Source: Candidatus Chlorohelix allophototropha
GTDB lineage: Bacteria > Chloroflexota > Chloroflexia > Chloroheliales > Chloroheliaceae
Assembly (NCBI RefSeq): GCF_030389965.1
Contig: NZ_CP128400.1
Location: 1,426,001 to 1,490,000 of the forward strand
Direction of reading: 5' to 3'
DNA: 64,000 nucleotides
Below are positions 15,817-25,403 of this stretch, piece by piece (position 1 is the stretch's first letter; each line of letters starts with the position of its first letter). The translations under genes were made by a program, and so were the position numbers. The notes beneath the pieces were generated by a model that worked only from the letters and a program-made list of their open reading frames with translations, was not told the DNA's origin and made no database searches.

Positions 15817-17673
15817 ATGGACTTCCCCGAATACGTTAAGAATGCTAAGTTACGCGAGTGGGTTCAGTCGATGGCAGAACTCTGCAAGCCGGACAGCGTA
15901 CACTGGTGCGACGGCTCGCAAGAGGAATATGACAAACTTTGCGATGAAATGGTTGAATCCGGCATGTTTATCCGGCTCAATCAAGAGAAACGTCCTAACA
16001 GTTTTCTGTCCCGGTCAGACCCTAGCGATGTCGCTCGTGTCGAAGATCGCACCTATATTTGCACCAACAACCGCCATGATGCGGGTCCAACAAACAATTG
16101 GATGCACCCCAAAGAAATGAAAGTCACGCTAACCAAGCTATTTGATGGCAGTATGCGTGGGCGCACAATGTATGTAATTCCCTTTAGTATGGGTCCGTTA
16201 GGCTCTCCTATTGCCCACATCGGTGTGGAATTGTCCGACTCTCCTTATGTAGCAGTCAACATGAAAATCATGACCCGGATGGGTCGCAAAGTGGTTGAGA
16301 TATTGGGTGATGGAGATTTTGTACCATGTCTCCACTCCGTTGGTGCGCCTTTGTTACCCGGTCAGCAAGACTCAACATGGCCTTGCAATAAAGATAATAA
16401 GTACATTGTTCATTTCCCGGAAGACCGCGCCATCTGGTCTTATGGTAGCGGCTACGGCGGAAATGCTTTATTGGCAAAGAAATGCTTTGCTCTTCGCATC
16501 GCTTCGGTGCTTGCTCGTGATGAAGGTTGGCTGGCAGAGCATATGCTGATTCTCGGCGTAGAATCGCCTGCCGGTGAAAAAACCTACGTGGCAGCCGCTT
16601 TCCCTAGCGCCTGTGGCAAAACTAACTTCGCTATGTTGATCCCGCCCAACACTTTGGATGGTTGGAAAGTATCTACCATTGGCGATGATATTGCTTGGGT
16701 TAAGCCAGATGCTAATGGCATACTACATGCAATCAACCCTGAAGCCGGTATGTTTGGGGTAGCTCCGGGTACATCCTATAAATCCAATCCCAACGCGATG
16801 GATGCAGTCAGCAAAAACACTATCTACACCAACGTAGCTTTAACCCCGGACGGTGATGTATGGTGGGAAGGTATGACCGATGCGCCCCCCGCTACTGCGA
16901 TTGACTGGCAAGGTCAGGAATGGACCCCCGGCTGTGGACGGAAGGCAGCGCATCCAAATGCACGCTTTACCGCTCCTATCAGCCAAGTACCCTCTATTGA
17001 CCCAGAATATGAAAACCCTAAAGGTGTGCCGATTTCTGCTTTCATATTTGGCGGAAGACGCAGTACAACAGTGCCTTTGGTTTATCAATCCTTCAACTGG
17101 GCGTTTGGCGTTTATTCTGCCGCTACCATGGGTTCAGAAACCACTGCTGCCGCTGCCGGAAAAGTTGGAGAGGTCAGACGTGACCCCTTTGCCATGTTGC
17201 CTTTCTGCGGCTATCACATGGGAGATTACATCAACCATTGGTTGCAATTTGGGCGTTCCATCCCGAACCCGCCACGTATTTTTAACGTGAACTGGTTCAG
17301 AAAAGATGAGAATGGCAACTTCGTATGGCCCGGTTTTGGTGACAATATGCGTATCTTGAAGTGGATTGTAGAGCGCTCACATGGGCAGGCTGCCAGTATC
17401 GAAAGCCCCCTTGGTTGGGTGCCACGTTACCAAGACCTTGACTGGCGCGGCATGGAAGACTTCACCCCTGAAATGTTTGAGAAGGTGATGTCGGTTGACC
17501 GCGATAACTGGAAAGCGGAATTACTCTCTCACGAGGAATTGCTCGACAAGATGTACGATCGCCTTCCCAAGGAAATGCACTATATTCGAGAATTGGTGCT
17601 TTCAGGTTTGTGGCGTTCACCTGAGCAATGGAATCTTCCACGCGACGACCAAGGTATGCTGGTCGACGCTTAA
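15817..17673 (+). CDS. pckG: Phosphoenolpyruvate carboxykinase (GTP)
   Basis: 618 residues, normal for the GTP-dependent family. It converts oxaloacetate plus GTP to PEP, CO2 and GDP, the entry to gluconeogenesis. Visible hallmarks are the N-terminal [15 protein letters not shown], the substrate loop [16 protein letters not shown], the P-loop [13 protein letters not shown] with the family-specific reactive Cys266, the metal segment [21 protein letters not shown], and [20 protein letters not shown]. The start at ATG 15817 is chosen over TTG/ATG at 15793/15796 because AGGAG (15807-15811) stands 5 bases before it. A terminator follows. With glgC/glgA and citrate synthase in the same window it fits a gluconeogenic, glycogen-storing metabolism. 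Confidence 0.95.
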   Translation: MDFPEYVKNAKLREWVQSMAELCKPDSVHWCDGSQEEYDKLCDEMVESGMFIRLNQEKRPNSFLSRSDPSDVARVEDRTYICTNNRHDAGPTNNWMHPKEMKVTLTKLFDGSMRGRTMYVIPFSMGPLGSPIAHIGVELSDSPYVAVNMKIMTRMGRKVVEILGDGDFVPCLHSVGAPLLPGQQDSTWPCNKDNKYIVHFPEDRAIWSYGSGYGGNALLAKKCFALRIASVLARDEGWLAEHMLILGVESPAGEKTYVAAAFPSACGKTNFAMLIPPNTLDGWKVSTIGDDIAWVKPDANGILHAINPEAGMFGVAPGTSYKSNPNAMDAVSKNTIYTNVALTPDGDVWWEGMTDAPPATAIDWQGQEWTPGCGRKAAHPNARFTAPISQVPSIDPEYENPKGVPISAFIFGGRRSTTVPLVYQSFNWAFGVYSAATMGSETTAAAAGKVGEVRRDPFAMLPFCGYHMGDYINHWLQFGRSIPNPPRIFNVNWFRKDENGNFVWPGFGDNMRILKWIVERSHGQAASIESPLGWVPRYQDLDWRGMEDFTPEMFEKVMSVDRDNWKAELLSHEELLDKMYDRLPKEMHYIRELVLSGLWRSPEQWNLPRDDQGMLVDA

Positions 17674-17689
17674 TAGAGTTGTTTTTAGA

Positions 17690-17722
17690 GGTGCGGGGCA
17701 AAAACCCCGCGCCTTTTTATTT
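17690..17722 (+). terminator. Rho-independent terminator after pckG
   Basis: GGTGCGGGG (17690-17698) pairs with CCCCGCGCC (17705-17713) with one wobble pair, around CAAAAA, and is followed by TTTTTATTT. It overlaps the last codon of the convergent SDR gene. Confidence 0.9.
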
Positions 17723-18488
17723 ACATCGCGGCGAGACCACCATCCACCGGTAAGGTTGCGCCGGTTATAAAACTACTATCGTCACTGGCAAGAAACAAAA
17801 TTGCGTTGGCTATTTCTTCGGGTTGCCCAAGCCTGCCTAAAGGAATAGCGCTTGCCATGCCCTGTTCGGTAGCCTGTGGGTTTGGAGTCGCATTTGTGAA
17901 TAAATCCACCATATTAGTTTTTGTCCAAGATGGGCAAACTGCATTTACTCTGATACCATAACGTGCCCATTCTAGTGCGGCAGTTTTGGATAACTGAATT
18001 ACGCCTGCTTTGCTTGCGCCATATGCGGAAAGCTTGGGTGTTCCCACAATGCCTGCGACACTGGCAAGATTTATAATACTGCCGCCTTGCTTTTTCATCG
18101 CCGGGATAGCATATTTCATGCCGAGAAAAACCCCTTTAAGATTTACATTGAGCGTAATGTCCCAATCTTCTTCGCTTAGTTCGGTGATTCGGGCAGGGTT
18201 TCGCCCGATTCCGGCATTGTTAACCAATATATTTAATTTACCGTATGTTTCCAACGACAGGTTTACGCTGGCTTGCACCTGTGCTGCCTTGGTGACATCA
18301 CACAAAATCGTGGTTACCTTACCGCCCTCGCTTGTTATTAACCGCTCGGTTTCTTTTAAATCTGCTTCGAGTCGATCTGAAATTACCACGCTGGCACTTT
18401 CCGAAGCAAATAATCGGGCAGTGATACGCCCGATTCCGTTACCCGCGCCAGTTATCAAGGCTACTTTCCCTGCTAATCTGTCTGTCAT
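17721..18488 (-). CDS. Short-chain dehydrogenase/reductase (FabG/glucose-dehydrogenase type)
   Basis: 255 residues, classical SDR length. The NAD(P)-binding loop is TGAGNGIGR (14-21); D38 after the second strand suggests NAD preference. NNAG lies at 90-93 and the active site is S143, Y156 and K160 (YGASK). The C-terminus has the usual PEEIANAILFLASDDSSFITG...VDGG. The substrate cannot be inferred from the sequence; members reduce or oxidise alcohols, sugars or 3-oxoacyl groups. It is convergent with pckG and stands alone as a transcription unit. AAAGG lies 8 bases before the ATG. Confidence 0.9.
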   Translation of the reverse strand: MTDRLAGKVALITGAGNGIGRITARLFASESASVVISDRLEADLKETERLITSEGGKVTTILCDVTKAAQVQASVNLSLETYGKLNILVNNAGIGRNPARITELSEEDWDITLNVNLKGVFLGMKYAIPAMKKQGGSIINLASVAGIVGTPKLSAYGASKAGVIQLSKTAALEWARYGIRVNAVCPSWTKTNMVDLFTNATPNPQATEQGMASAIPLGRLGQPEEIANAILFLASDDSSFITGATLPVDGGLAAM

Positions 18489-18949
18489 ATATCCAGCCTT
18501 TCAAAATGAAATCGCTTGGAGAAATAATTTTGAGCAGATTTTACACCATTCGATCGGATTTAGCTCAGAATAAGGAAGATTTAGATGCCGATTCTACTTA
18601 TTTGTCAAAAAATCACTCAAATATGCTTGATTTTCTCACAATAGCAATCTTGTGGTTACAGAAATTCTGGCTGATTTAGAGTAAAATAGAACCTTATAAT
18701 GGTATGTAATTATAGACCGAAAAAACATAACTCTTTAAAGCTTTGTTCCATCCAACTGGATCAGTTATAGGTAGCGCAAAGGGTGTGGCTATCAAACGAT
18801 ACTGCCAAAATATGTGCAACTGGCTTAAAATGCCGAAATAAATCTGGCTGTAGCTGGCGATTCTCAGATTTACTTCTGGCGGCTCAGCTTATAACAAAGA
18901 AAGAAGCTAAAACCTGTTAAGTAAGATTAAACCGAGGGAAAATACTAAG
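18489..18949. other. Intergenic region between the SDR and acyltransferase genes
   Basis: 461 bases without a convincing gene. It holds a -10-like TATAAT at 18695-18700 with only a poor -35, and an inverted repeat AAATCTG...CAGATTT from about 18840 with an 18-base loop. GAGGG precedes the TTG at 18950. No tRNA or known riboswitch pattern was seen. Confidence 0.5.
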
Positions 18950-19999
18950 TTGAGCAGAAAATCAAACCAGAGTTGGTTTCATCCCGCTTATGCTGTTGAT
19001 TTGGCGCGTGAAGTGCTAGGTCCGATTGCTAAATATTACTTCAGACTTCAGCAAGTTGGGTTAGAAGATTTGCCTGATCCTAATCAAGGACGTTCAATAA
19101 TATTTGCAGCCAATCATGCAGGGCGTTCTTTTCCTTGGGATGGTATTTTGCTTGATTACGCAGTGAGTATGTACTGGCACGATCACTTAGGGTTTTCGGT
19201 GGATGAAAAACCCCGCGCACTGGTTGACCGTCAGGTTTCTGAGTTAAAAAGAAATTTTCTCTTCCGCATACCTAAATGGTGGTATAGGGTAGGTTGCGTG
19301 GATGCAACTGCTCGAAATTTTGTAAATCTGTTAAAGCAAGGCAAACACGTTATTATTTTTCCAGAGGGTGTGCCGGGCATAGCGCGTGATTTCAAGGATC
19401 GCTACAAGCTTATGCCGTTTAAAACGCCCTTGTTGCGCCTTGCTACCAAACATAATGCCTATATTATCCCGGTAACTATTGTTGGTTCCGAATATTTTCA
19501 CCCTTACGCAAATAGGAATCGCTTGTTTGATCTAATTGCTCGCTTGCTTAAATTACCCTACCTGCATTTAAGTCCTATAATTTTCTTTCTCCCTGTTGTT
19601 CCTTTTATGTATTATGGGGTGTTACCTGCTCCCGTTACAATACATTTCGGCAAGCCAATCGAACCTTCCGAACTAATAGATGAAGGAATGGATTGGGATA
19701 TTGCTACCGAAAAGTTACGCTCGATTTTACAAGAGCAACTCGAAGAGGATAGGAAAAAATATGACAAGGGGAATGATTTTAAGGGCTTAATTTCTTCCCT
19801 TAAGAATGCGCCTGAGCCATTCTGGAAACTTATACCATCATATTGGCCGCACCGCTTTATCAATCATGCCCGTAAATATAGCTCTGACATCTTCCAGTCT
19901 TTGCCTAATCCTTGGTGGTTTTGGATTCCGATACTCGGTTTGTACGACCCTTCGGTGTTAAGAAAGAAAAAAGCTCCTGAAGGTGAACACGAAAATTAA
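18950..19999 (+). CDS. PlsC-like lysophospholipid acyltransferase
   Basis: 349 residues from TTG 18950. The acyltransferase core lies at about 45-260: ANHAGRSFPWDG carries the catalytic His and Asp with a longer spacing than the usual HX4D, as in several bacterial diacylglycerol-acyltransferase-like proteins. FPEGVPGIARDFKDRYKL is the acceptor-binding FPEG block, and YIIPVTIVGSE is the third block. A hydrophobic stretch (about 200-222) could sit in the membrane. Such enzymes transfer acyl chains to lysophospholipids or related alcohols. The C-terminal ~90 residues (polar, then Trp/Pro-rich) are an extension. Exact acceptor unknown; it appears monocistronic. Confidence 0.82.
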   Translation: MSRKSNQSWFHPAYAVDLAREVLGPIAKYYFRLQQVGLEDLPDPNQGRSIIFAANHAGRSFPWDGILLDYAVSMYWHDHLGFSVDEKPRALVDRQVSELKRNFLFRIPKWWYRVGCVDATARNFVNLLKQGKHVIIFPEGVPGIARDFKDRYKLMPFKTPLLRLATKHNAYIIPVTIVGSEYFHPYANRNRLFDLIARLLKLPYLHLSPIIFFLPVVPFMYYGVLPAPVTIHFGKPIEPSELIDEGMDWDIATEKLRSILQEQLEEDRKKYDKGNDFKGLISSLKNAPEPFWKLIPSYWPHRFINHARKYSSDIFQSLPNPWWFWIPILGLYDPSVLRKKKAPEGEHEN

Positions 20000-20427
20000 C
20001 TAGAGAACCTTCTTCTGGCTTTCGCATTTTCAATCAGAAATTAATTGGAATCGACTCGCCAAAAGTATGAACTATAGATATAATAGATAAATCCAATGTG
20101 TTATGTGCTACTGACATTACTTGGATATATATAGATAATTTTACTATCCTCATTTTGCAACGAAGCATGAGTTTCCTGGCTGCTCAGGGTTTAGTTCATT
20201 GCCGATGTTTTTAAAATCGACCGTACTACTTTGCTCATCGTTACGAGCCTTTTCCATATATTAAGTAAATATTTATATTTGTAACTATTTGAACCGCGCT
20301 AATTCGGGACATTCCCTCTCAGGAAGGTTCTGTATGCAGTTCATTGTTTGTTGCTCATTTACACGAAATTGTCGTTCTAAGAGTAACAAATTTGGTCATC
20401 AGGTAATTTTTCAGGAGGGGAGCACCT
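20000..20427. other. Intergenic region upstream of citrate synthase
   Basis: 428 bases without a convincing gene. A TATAAT at 20079-20084 lacks a good -35. Short imperfect dyads (GGGACATTCCC near 20309) are visible. A very strong Shine-Dalgarno (AGGAGGGG) precedes the citrate synthase ATG by about 8 bases. No RNA gene was recognised. Confidence 0.5.
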
Positions 20428-21597
20428 ATGTCAGATACTACGACTATTTTGAATAGTAATTCCACCGCAGTAAAAAGCGCCGAGAGTAAAGGATTTAAAG
20501 CCGGGCTCGAAGGAATTGTTGCTGCTACTACCGCCCTAAGCAAGGTTGATGGTACAGCAGGACGACTGATTTATCGAGGCTATGATGTTCAGGACCTTGC
20601 ACGTAATGCTATTTATGAAGAAGTGGTTTATTTACTCTGGTATGGTCGGTTGCCAAATTCTACCGAATTGGAGTGGATTAAGAATAAGCTGGCAGCTGAC
20701 CGCACATTACCTGCATCAGTGTTGTCAACTTTGCGGGGCTTACCTGCTACCACACAGCCGATGGATGCGTTACGTACTGCTGTTTCTGCTTGGGCAGCTT
20801 CCTCAATTGAAGGTTCGCCAAGTCTGGATCAAGCTTTTGCACTGGTTAGCAGAATGCCCGTTTTCTTGGCAGCCTTTCACCGTTTGCGGCAAGGACTTGA
20901 ACCCCTCGAATCTATTCCTGAACTCAGCCATGCTGCAAATTATCTTTACCTGTTAACCGGAAATATTCCTTCTGAAAATTTTGTAAAAGCAATGAACGCC
21001 TACTTGGTGCTATTGTCGGATCATGGGATGAATGCTTCTACTTTTGCAGCGCGTGTAGTTGCCAGCACAGAGTCGGATATGGGTTCGGCGCTAGTAGCCG
21101 CAATCGGGGCGTTAAAGGGCCCTTTGCACGGAGGCGCACCCTCAAAAGTCAAGGATATGCTACTGGCAATCGGTTCATTGGATCATGCCGAAACTTGGCT
21201 ACGGGATGCACTTTCGCATAATGTCCGCCTTATGGGCTTTGGTCACCGTATCTACAAGACCGCAGACCCTCGTTCCTTGCCGTTGCAAGAGCTTGCCAAA
21301 CTTGCCAACCCGGAAGTATATGAACTGGCGCATCATGTAGAGGAAACCGCGCTTTTACTACTGGAAGAATATAAACCCGGTCATAACCTTTATACCAATG
21401 TAGAATTCTATTCTGCTGTTCTTTTAGATTCTCTGAACCTGCCAGGTGATTTATTTACCCCTACATTTGCAGTTGGACGCTCAGCAGGGTGGTCTGCACA
21501 TGTGCTGGAACAGATGGTTAACAACCGTCTTATCCGTCCGGCAGCCGAATATAAAGGTCTATTAGATCTTGCTTTTGTTTCAGTTGACCAGCGTTAA
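20428..21597 (+). CDS. Citrate synthase
   Basis: 389 residues, the size of the short bacterial/archaeal type II-like citrate synthases. It condenses acetyl-CoA and oxaloacetate to citrate. Landmarks are the N-terminal GLEGIVAATTALSKVDG, RLIYRGYDVQDLA, SDHGMNASTFAARV (H199), GPLHGGAPSKV (H234) and GFGHRIYKTADPR (H273). The position of the catalytic Asp (usual NVDFYSG) is Glu326 here (NVEFYSAVLLDS), while FTPTFAVGRSAGWSAHVLEQ is standard. Methylcitrate synthase or a related citrate-synthase-like activity is possible. It is followed 86 bases later by isocitrate dehydrogenase, supporting a TCA-cycle role. Confidence 0.9.
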   Translation: MSDTTTILNSNSTAVKSAESKGFKAGLEGIVAATTALSKVDGTAGRLIYRGYDVQDLARNAIYEEVVYLLWYGRLPNSTELEWIKNKLAADRTLPASVLSTLRGLPATTQPMDALRTAVSAWAASSIEGSPSLDQAFALVSRMPVFLAAFHRLRQGLEPLESIPELSHAANYLYLLTGNIPSENFVKAMNAYLVLLSDHGMNASTFAARVVASTESDMGSALVAAIGALKGPLHGGAPSKVKDMLLAIGSLDHAETWLRDALSHNVRLMGFGHRIYKTADPRSLPLQELAKLANPEVYELAHHVEETALLLLEEYKPGHNLYTNVEFYSAVLLDSLNLPGDLFTPTFAVGRSAGWSAHVLEQMVNNRLIRPAAEYKGLLDLAFVSVDQR

Positions 21598-21683
21598 ATT
21601 AGTTGATGTCGCAGATAATTATGAAATCTGCGATAATCTCACGGTCAGTAAATTACCGATAATCACACATAAAGGAGCAGAAA

Positions 21684-22769
21684 TTGAGCTATAACGTAAC
21701 CCTAATACCTGGAGATGGTATTGGTCCAGAGGTTACCGAAGCAACTCGCAGAGTACTGGATGCTACCGGGATAGAATTTAACTGGGAAGTAAAAAATGCC
21801 GGTGGCGAAGAGCTTGAACGTAGTGGTAGTTTATTGCCAGAAGGCACTCTTGAGTCTGTTCGTAGGAATAAAGTAGCTATAAAGGGACCAATTACTACTC
21901 CAATCGGTAAAGGTTTTCGGAGTATAAATGTAGCTTTGCGCCAAAGCCTCGATTTATACTCATGTGTTCGCCCTTGCAAGTTTTATAAGGGTGTGAACAG
22001 CCGTTATGATTCTGTTGATCTCGTGTTTGTACGCGAGAACATGGAGGATCTCTACGCTGGGGTGGAATATAGGGAAAATCAACCTGAAACAAAAAGGTTG
22101 ATTACAGAAATGAAAAAGGATTTTGGAAGCAAACTCAGAGATGATATGGCGCTCAGTATAAAAACTGCAAGCGCGTATGGCACTCGGCGGATTGTTAAGT
22201 ACGCTTTTGACTATGCCCGCGACAATAATCGCCGCAAAGTAACGGTGGTTCATAAAGCCAATATCATGAAGTTCACCGATGGTTTGTTTCTAGATACTGC
22301 CCGTGAAATTGCAAAAGAGTATCCTGACATTGAATTCTCAGAAGTGATTGTAGATGCAATTACTATGCATTTGGTGCAATACCCAGAGGATTACGATGTG
22401 CTGGTGTTGCCTAACCTGTACGGTGATATTTTATCTGATCTAGGAGCAGGTTTGATTGGAGGACCGGGTATGGCGCCCGGTGGTAATATTGGCGATGAAT
22501 TTGCTGTCTTTGAAGCCACTCATGGTAGCGCTCCTCAGATAGCAGGTCAAAACATTGCCAATCCTCTGGCAATGATTCTCTCCGGTTTGATGATGCTGCG
22601 CCATCTTAGAGAATTTGATGCTGCTAAAAGGCTGGAAAAGGCTATTGCGGCTGTAATCGAAGAAGGCAATAAAGTAACTATCGATATGAAGCACGACCGC
22701 AATGCCCATGATGCTGTAGGCACACAAGAAGCAGCAGATGCCATCATAGGTAAACTGCAACTGCTTTAG
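21684..22769 (+). CDS. Isocitrate dehydrogenase, NAD-type (isocitrate/isopropylmalate dehydrogenase family)
   Basis: 361 residues from TTG 21684 after AAAGGAG. Beta-decarboxylating dehydrogenase features are GDGIGPEV at the start, the substrate loop FRSINVALRQSLDLYSCVRP, FVRENMEDLYAG, HKANIMKFTDG (catalytic Lys), DVLVLPNLYGDILSDL with metal-binding Asp residues, and ATHGSAPQIAG. The serine-containing RSINVALR loop and ENMEDLYAG indicate isocitrate or homoisocitrate dehydrogenase rather than isopropylmalate dehydrogenase. Position next to citrate synthase favours isocitrate. The cofactor segment reads KHDRNAHDAVGT, which looks more NAD- than NADP-like, though I am not certain. A terminator follows. 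Confidence 0.88.
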   Translation: MSYNVTLIPGDGIGPEVTEATRRVLDATGIEFNWEVKNAGGEELERSGSLLPEGTLESVRRNKVAIKGPITTPIGKGFRSINVALRQSLDLYSCVRPCKFYKGVNSRYDSVDLVFVRENMEDLYAGVEYRENQPETKRLITEMKKDFGSKLRDDMALSIKTASAYGTRRIVKYAFDYARDNNRRKVTVVHKANIMKFTDGLFLDTAREIAKEYPDIEFSEVIVDAITMHLVQYPEDYDVLVLPNLYGDILSDLGAGLIGGPGMAPGGNIGDEFAVFEATHGSAPQIAGQNIANPLAMILSGLMMLRHLREFDAAKRLEKAIAAVIEEGNKVTIDMKHDRNAHDAVGTQEAADAIIGKLQLL

Positions 22770-22796
22770 TTATTTTCTCAAGATTCTTGGATTTTA

Positions 22797-22832
22797 GGCA
22801 AGGGGTTTATACCCCTTGTCTTTATTTCATTT
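22797..22832 (+). terminator. Terminator after isocitrate dehydrogenase
   Basis: GGCAAGGGGT (22797-22806) pairs with ACCCCTTGTC (22811-22820) around a 4-base loop, followed by TTTATTTCATTT. Confidence 0.85.
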
Positions 22833-22861
22833 ATCTCTCCTCACTTTTCTCTCAATGTTAA

Positions 22862-22890
22862 TTGACAATACTATTTTCCAATGTTAAATT
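22862..22890 (+). promoter_or_regulatory. Promoter for the alpha/beta hydrolase gene
   Basis: A perfect -35 TTGACA (22862-22867) is followed after 16-17 bases by TTAAAT/TAAATT (22884-22890). It lies directly after a terminator. This shows that the in-frame TTG at 22862 is promoter sequence and that the coding start is further down, at ATG 22985. Confidence 0.6.
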
Positions 22891-22984
22891 CCTAGTTCAG
22901 GAAAATGCTATTCCAACTCCTGTTTCTCCAATTGTACTTTATAGTATTGCTCAAAATAGACAGCATAAGAAAACGGATAAAATT

Positions 22985-24055
22985 ATGAGTGAGATTAATT
23001 TTTTACCGGGTATTAATTATCAATGTATTAGTACCGATAGACTCGAAGTGGCTTATCTTGAAGCTGGTGAGGTTAATAAAACACCTGTTGTTCTGATTCA
23101 TGGCAATGTTTCTTGCAATCTGTTTTTTGAAGATTTGATGCTGGTGCTGGCAAATAGCGGTGAGTACCATGTATATGCTCCCGATATGCGTGGTTACGGT
23201 AAGACCCAGACTTTGCCGGTGGATGCTACCAGAGGTATGAAAGATTATTCGGACGACTTGTTTAGTTTCGTCACCGCTCTTAACCTTCCTCCTTTCCATT
23301 TGCTCGGTTGGTCATTAGGGGGCAATGTAGTTATGGAATATGCTATACACCATGCAGATACCTTGCGCTCTTTGACACTCGAAGCTGCAAGCTCACCTTT
23401 CGGGTTTGGTGGATGTCAGGGGCTTGACGGAAAACCACATTTTGCCGATTTCGCAGGTTCAGGCGGCGGTACTGCCAACCCTGATTTTGTAGCACGCCTA
23501 AAGAATCAGGATAGAAGCGATGAAGCGCCTAACTCACCCCGCAATGTTATGAATACCTATTATTTCAAGCCTCCTTTTAAAGTTGCGCCGGATATAGAAG
23601 AAAACTATGTCACTGCTATGCTTTCCACCTATGTGGCGGATGGCAATTATCCCGGCGACCTAACTACTTCAGAGAATTGGCCTACCGTTGCGCCCGGTAC
23701 GCTTGGGGTGAATAATGCCCTTTCTCCCAAATATATGAACCAATCTAGTTTTGCCAATATTAGTATCAAACCTGATGTGTTATGGATACGTGGAGATAGC
23801 GACCAAATTGTTGCCGATAATTCTTTGTTTGATTTTGGCACTTTAGGAATGTTGGGCGCAGTTCCGGGTTGGCCCGGTATGGAGATTTACCCTCCTCAGC
23901 CTATGGTTTCACAACTCCGAAGTGTATTGGACACATACAAGGATAACGGAGGAAGTTATGAAGAAATTGTGCTGGCTGACTGTGGTCACAGCCCTCATGT
24001 AGAGAAACCCGAAGAATTTGGCACAAAACTTCTTGATTTTCTACGTCTTCATTAA
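22985..24055 (+). CDS. Alpha/beta-hydrolase family protein
   Basis: 356 residues from ATG 22985. The alpha/beta-hydrolase fold shows the oxyanion segment VVLIHGNVSC, APDMRGYGKT, the nucleophile elbow LGWSLGGNVVMEY, acid region WIRGDSDQIV, and catalytic His in ADCGHSPHVEKPEEF. An unusually long insert between the elbow and the acid (about residues 150-270, with AGSGGGTANPDF and NAMTYYF-like sequence) forms the cap region, so this is not a minimal haloperoxidase-type protein. It could be an esterase, lactonase or similar; the substrate is not evident. The upstream promoter supports this start. The acyl-CoA dehydrogenase follows on the same strand 99 bases later. Confidence 0.85.
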   Translation: MSEINFLPGINYQCISTDRLEVAYLEAGEVNKTPVVLIHGNVSCNLFFEDLMLVLANSGEYHVYAPDMRGYGKTQTLPVDATRGMKDYSDDLFSFVTALNLPPFHLLGWSLGGNVVMEYAIHHADTLRSLTLEAASSPFGFGGCQGLDGKPHFADFAGSGGGTANPDFVARLKNQDRSDEAPNSPRNVMNTYYFKPPFKVAPDIEENYVTAMLSTYVADGNYPGDLTTSENWPTVAPGTLGVNNALSPKYMNQSSFANISIKPDVLWIRGDSDQIVADNSLFDFGTLGMLGAVPGWPGMEIYPPQPMVSQLRSVLDTYKDNGGSYEEIVLADCGHSPHVEKPEEFGTKLLDFLRLH

Positions 24056-24154
24056 GTCTAATTACTGGGGAGGCACAAAGTAGCCTCTTCTGTTTTATTG
24101 GTGGTACAACCATTTATCAAGCCGTCTATCGCTTATTATCACAGGAGATTCAGA

Positions 24155-25303
24155 ATGAAGCGAGACCTGTTCAGTGCGGAACATGAGATGTTTCGCGCCT
24201 CTGTCCGGCGTTTTGTCGAAAAAGAAATGCTTCCCAATTTTGAGCAATGGGAGAAGGACGGCATTGTTTCAAGGGAGTTATGGTTGAAAGCCGGACAGCA
24301 AGGATTTCTGGGCATGGAAGTACCGGAAGAATACGGCGGAGTGGGACTTCACGATTTCTGCTATAACGCCATTCTTAGCGAGGAAACCATTTACGGTGGG
24401 GTATTGAGCGCAGGCGCAGGATTTACTTTACATAATGATGTAGTATTGCCCTATTTCCTGAAATATACTACCCCCGAACAAAAACAACGCTGGCTTCCTA
24501 AAATATGCACCGGGGAGTATATCACTGCCATTGCGATGACCGAGCCTAATACCGGGAGTGATTTAAGCGCAATTCGTAGCACTGCTATTCGGCAAGGTGA
24601 TTATTATCTGCTCAACGGGCAAAAGACCTTCATTACCAATGGAATTATGAGTGATTTGGTAGTAGTGGCAGCAAAGACAGACCCCAAAGAACGTCACAAG
24701 GGAATCAGCTTGCTGGTAGTCGAGCGTGGGATGGAGGGTTTCTCTCGTGGGCGCAAACTGGAAAAGATGGGTTTGAAAGCGCAAGATACGGCTGAACTCA
24801 TCTTTGAGGATGTGAAAGTGCCTGTTGCCAATTTGCTTGGAGATGAGGGCAAAGGGTTCTATTATCTGATGCAGATGTTGGCACAGGAACGCCTGAGTGT
24901 GGCGGTTTCGGCGATGGCAGCTAGTGAGAAAGCGTTGGAAATAACCGTTGAGTATTGCAAGGAACGCACCGCTTTTGGGCAGCCCATTGGTAATTTCCAG
25001 AACTCACGCTTTAAATTGGCAGAAATGAAAACAGAAATCGAGATCGGGCGTGTTTTCATCGATCGCTGTATAGATGAATTGAACTCCGGTAGTCTGACTC
25101 CTGAAACGGCGGCAATGGCGAAATGGTGGGCAAGCGATTTGCAAAAACGGGTAGCCGATCAATGCGTACAACTCCATGGCGGCTATGGCTATATGCTGGA
25201 ATACCCGATTACGCGCCTGTATTTGGATGCGCGGGTGCAGAGTATTTACGCCGGAACCAACGAAATTATGAAGGAAATAATCGGACGTTCGATGGGATTT
25301 TAG
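24155..25303 (+). CDS. Acyl-CoA dehydrogenase
   Basis: 382 residues from ATG 24155, which has CAGGAG upstream; an earlier in-frame start at 24098 lacks one. It is an FAD enzyme of fatty-acid or branched-chain beta-oxidation that introduces a 2,3-double bond and passes electrons to ETF. Visible are ITAIAMTEPNTGSDLSAI (FAD-binding), FITNGIMSDLVVV, LVVERGMEGFSRGRKLEKMG, ERTAFGQPIGNFQNSRFKLA, and QLHGGYGYMLEYPITRLYLD. The C-terminal YAGTNEIMKEIIGR has Ala at the position that is the catalytic Glu in medium-chain enzymes, as in long-chain and isovaleryl types whose base lies earlier in the chain. Chain-length preference cannot be fixed further. Confidence 0.93.
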   Translation: MKRDLFSAEHEMFRASVRRFVEKEMLPNFEQWEKDGIVSRELWLKAGQQGFLGMEVPEEYGGVGLHDFCYNAILSEETIYGGVLSAGAGFTLHNDVVLPYFLKYTTPEQKQRWLPKICTGEYITAIAMTEPNTGSDLSAIRSTAIRQGDYYLLNGQKTFITNGIMSDLVVVAAKTDPKERHKGISLLVVERGMEGFSRGRKLEKMGLKAQDTAELIFEDVKVPVANLLGDEGKGFYYLMQMLAQERLSVAVSAMAASEKALEITVEYCKERTAFGQPIGNFQNSRFKLAEMKTEIEIGRVFIDRCIDELNSGSLTPETAAMAKWWASDLQKRVADQCVQLHGGYGYMLEYPITRLYLDARVQSIYAGTNEIMKEIIGRSMGF

Positions 25304-25323
25304 TTACCTTCCGCGGGCTTAAA

Positions 25324-25352
25324 GAAGGGCGTTGCTTACATAAGCGCCCTTC
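25324..25352. terminator. Hairpin between convergent genes after the acyl-CoA dehydrogenase
   Basis: GAAGGGCG (25324-25331) pairs with CGCCCTTC (25345-25352), and GCTT/AAGC adds an inner stem. The T tail is missing on the plus strand, so it is at best a weak terminator. Confidence 0.45.
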
Positions 25353-25403
25353 CCTAATTATGTAGGAGGTTTGGAACGATAGACAAATACTCGTGCTATT
25401 TAT

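Noticed and set aside
18010-18573. 187-codon open frame on the plus strand
   Set aside because: It lies antisense to the SDR gene, whose motifs are complete; the plus-strand product has no recognisable domain.
18489-20427. tRNA or rRNA genes in the long intergenic stretches
   Set aside because: No TTCGAAT-type T-loop with acceptor pairing and no conserved rRNA segments were found by eye; none elsewhere in the window either.
22862-22984. Longer start for the alpha/beta hydrolase at TTG 22862
   Set aside because: The TTG is the first half of a TTGACA -35 element directly after a terminator; ATG 22985 is the plausible start.
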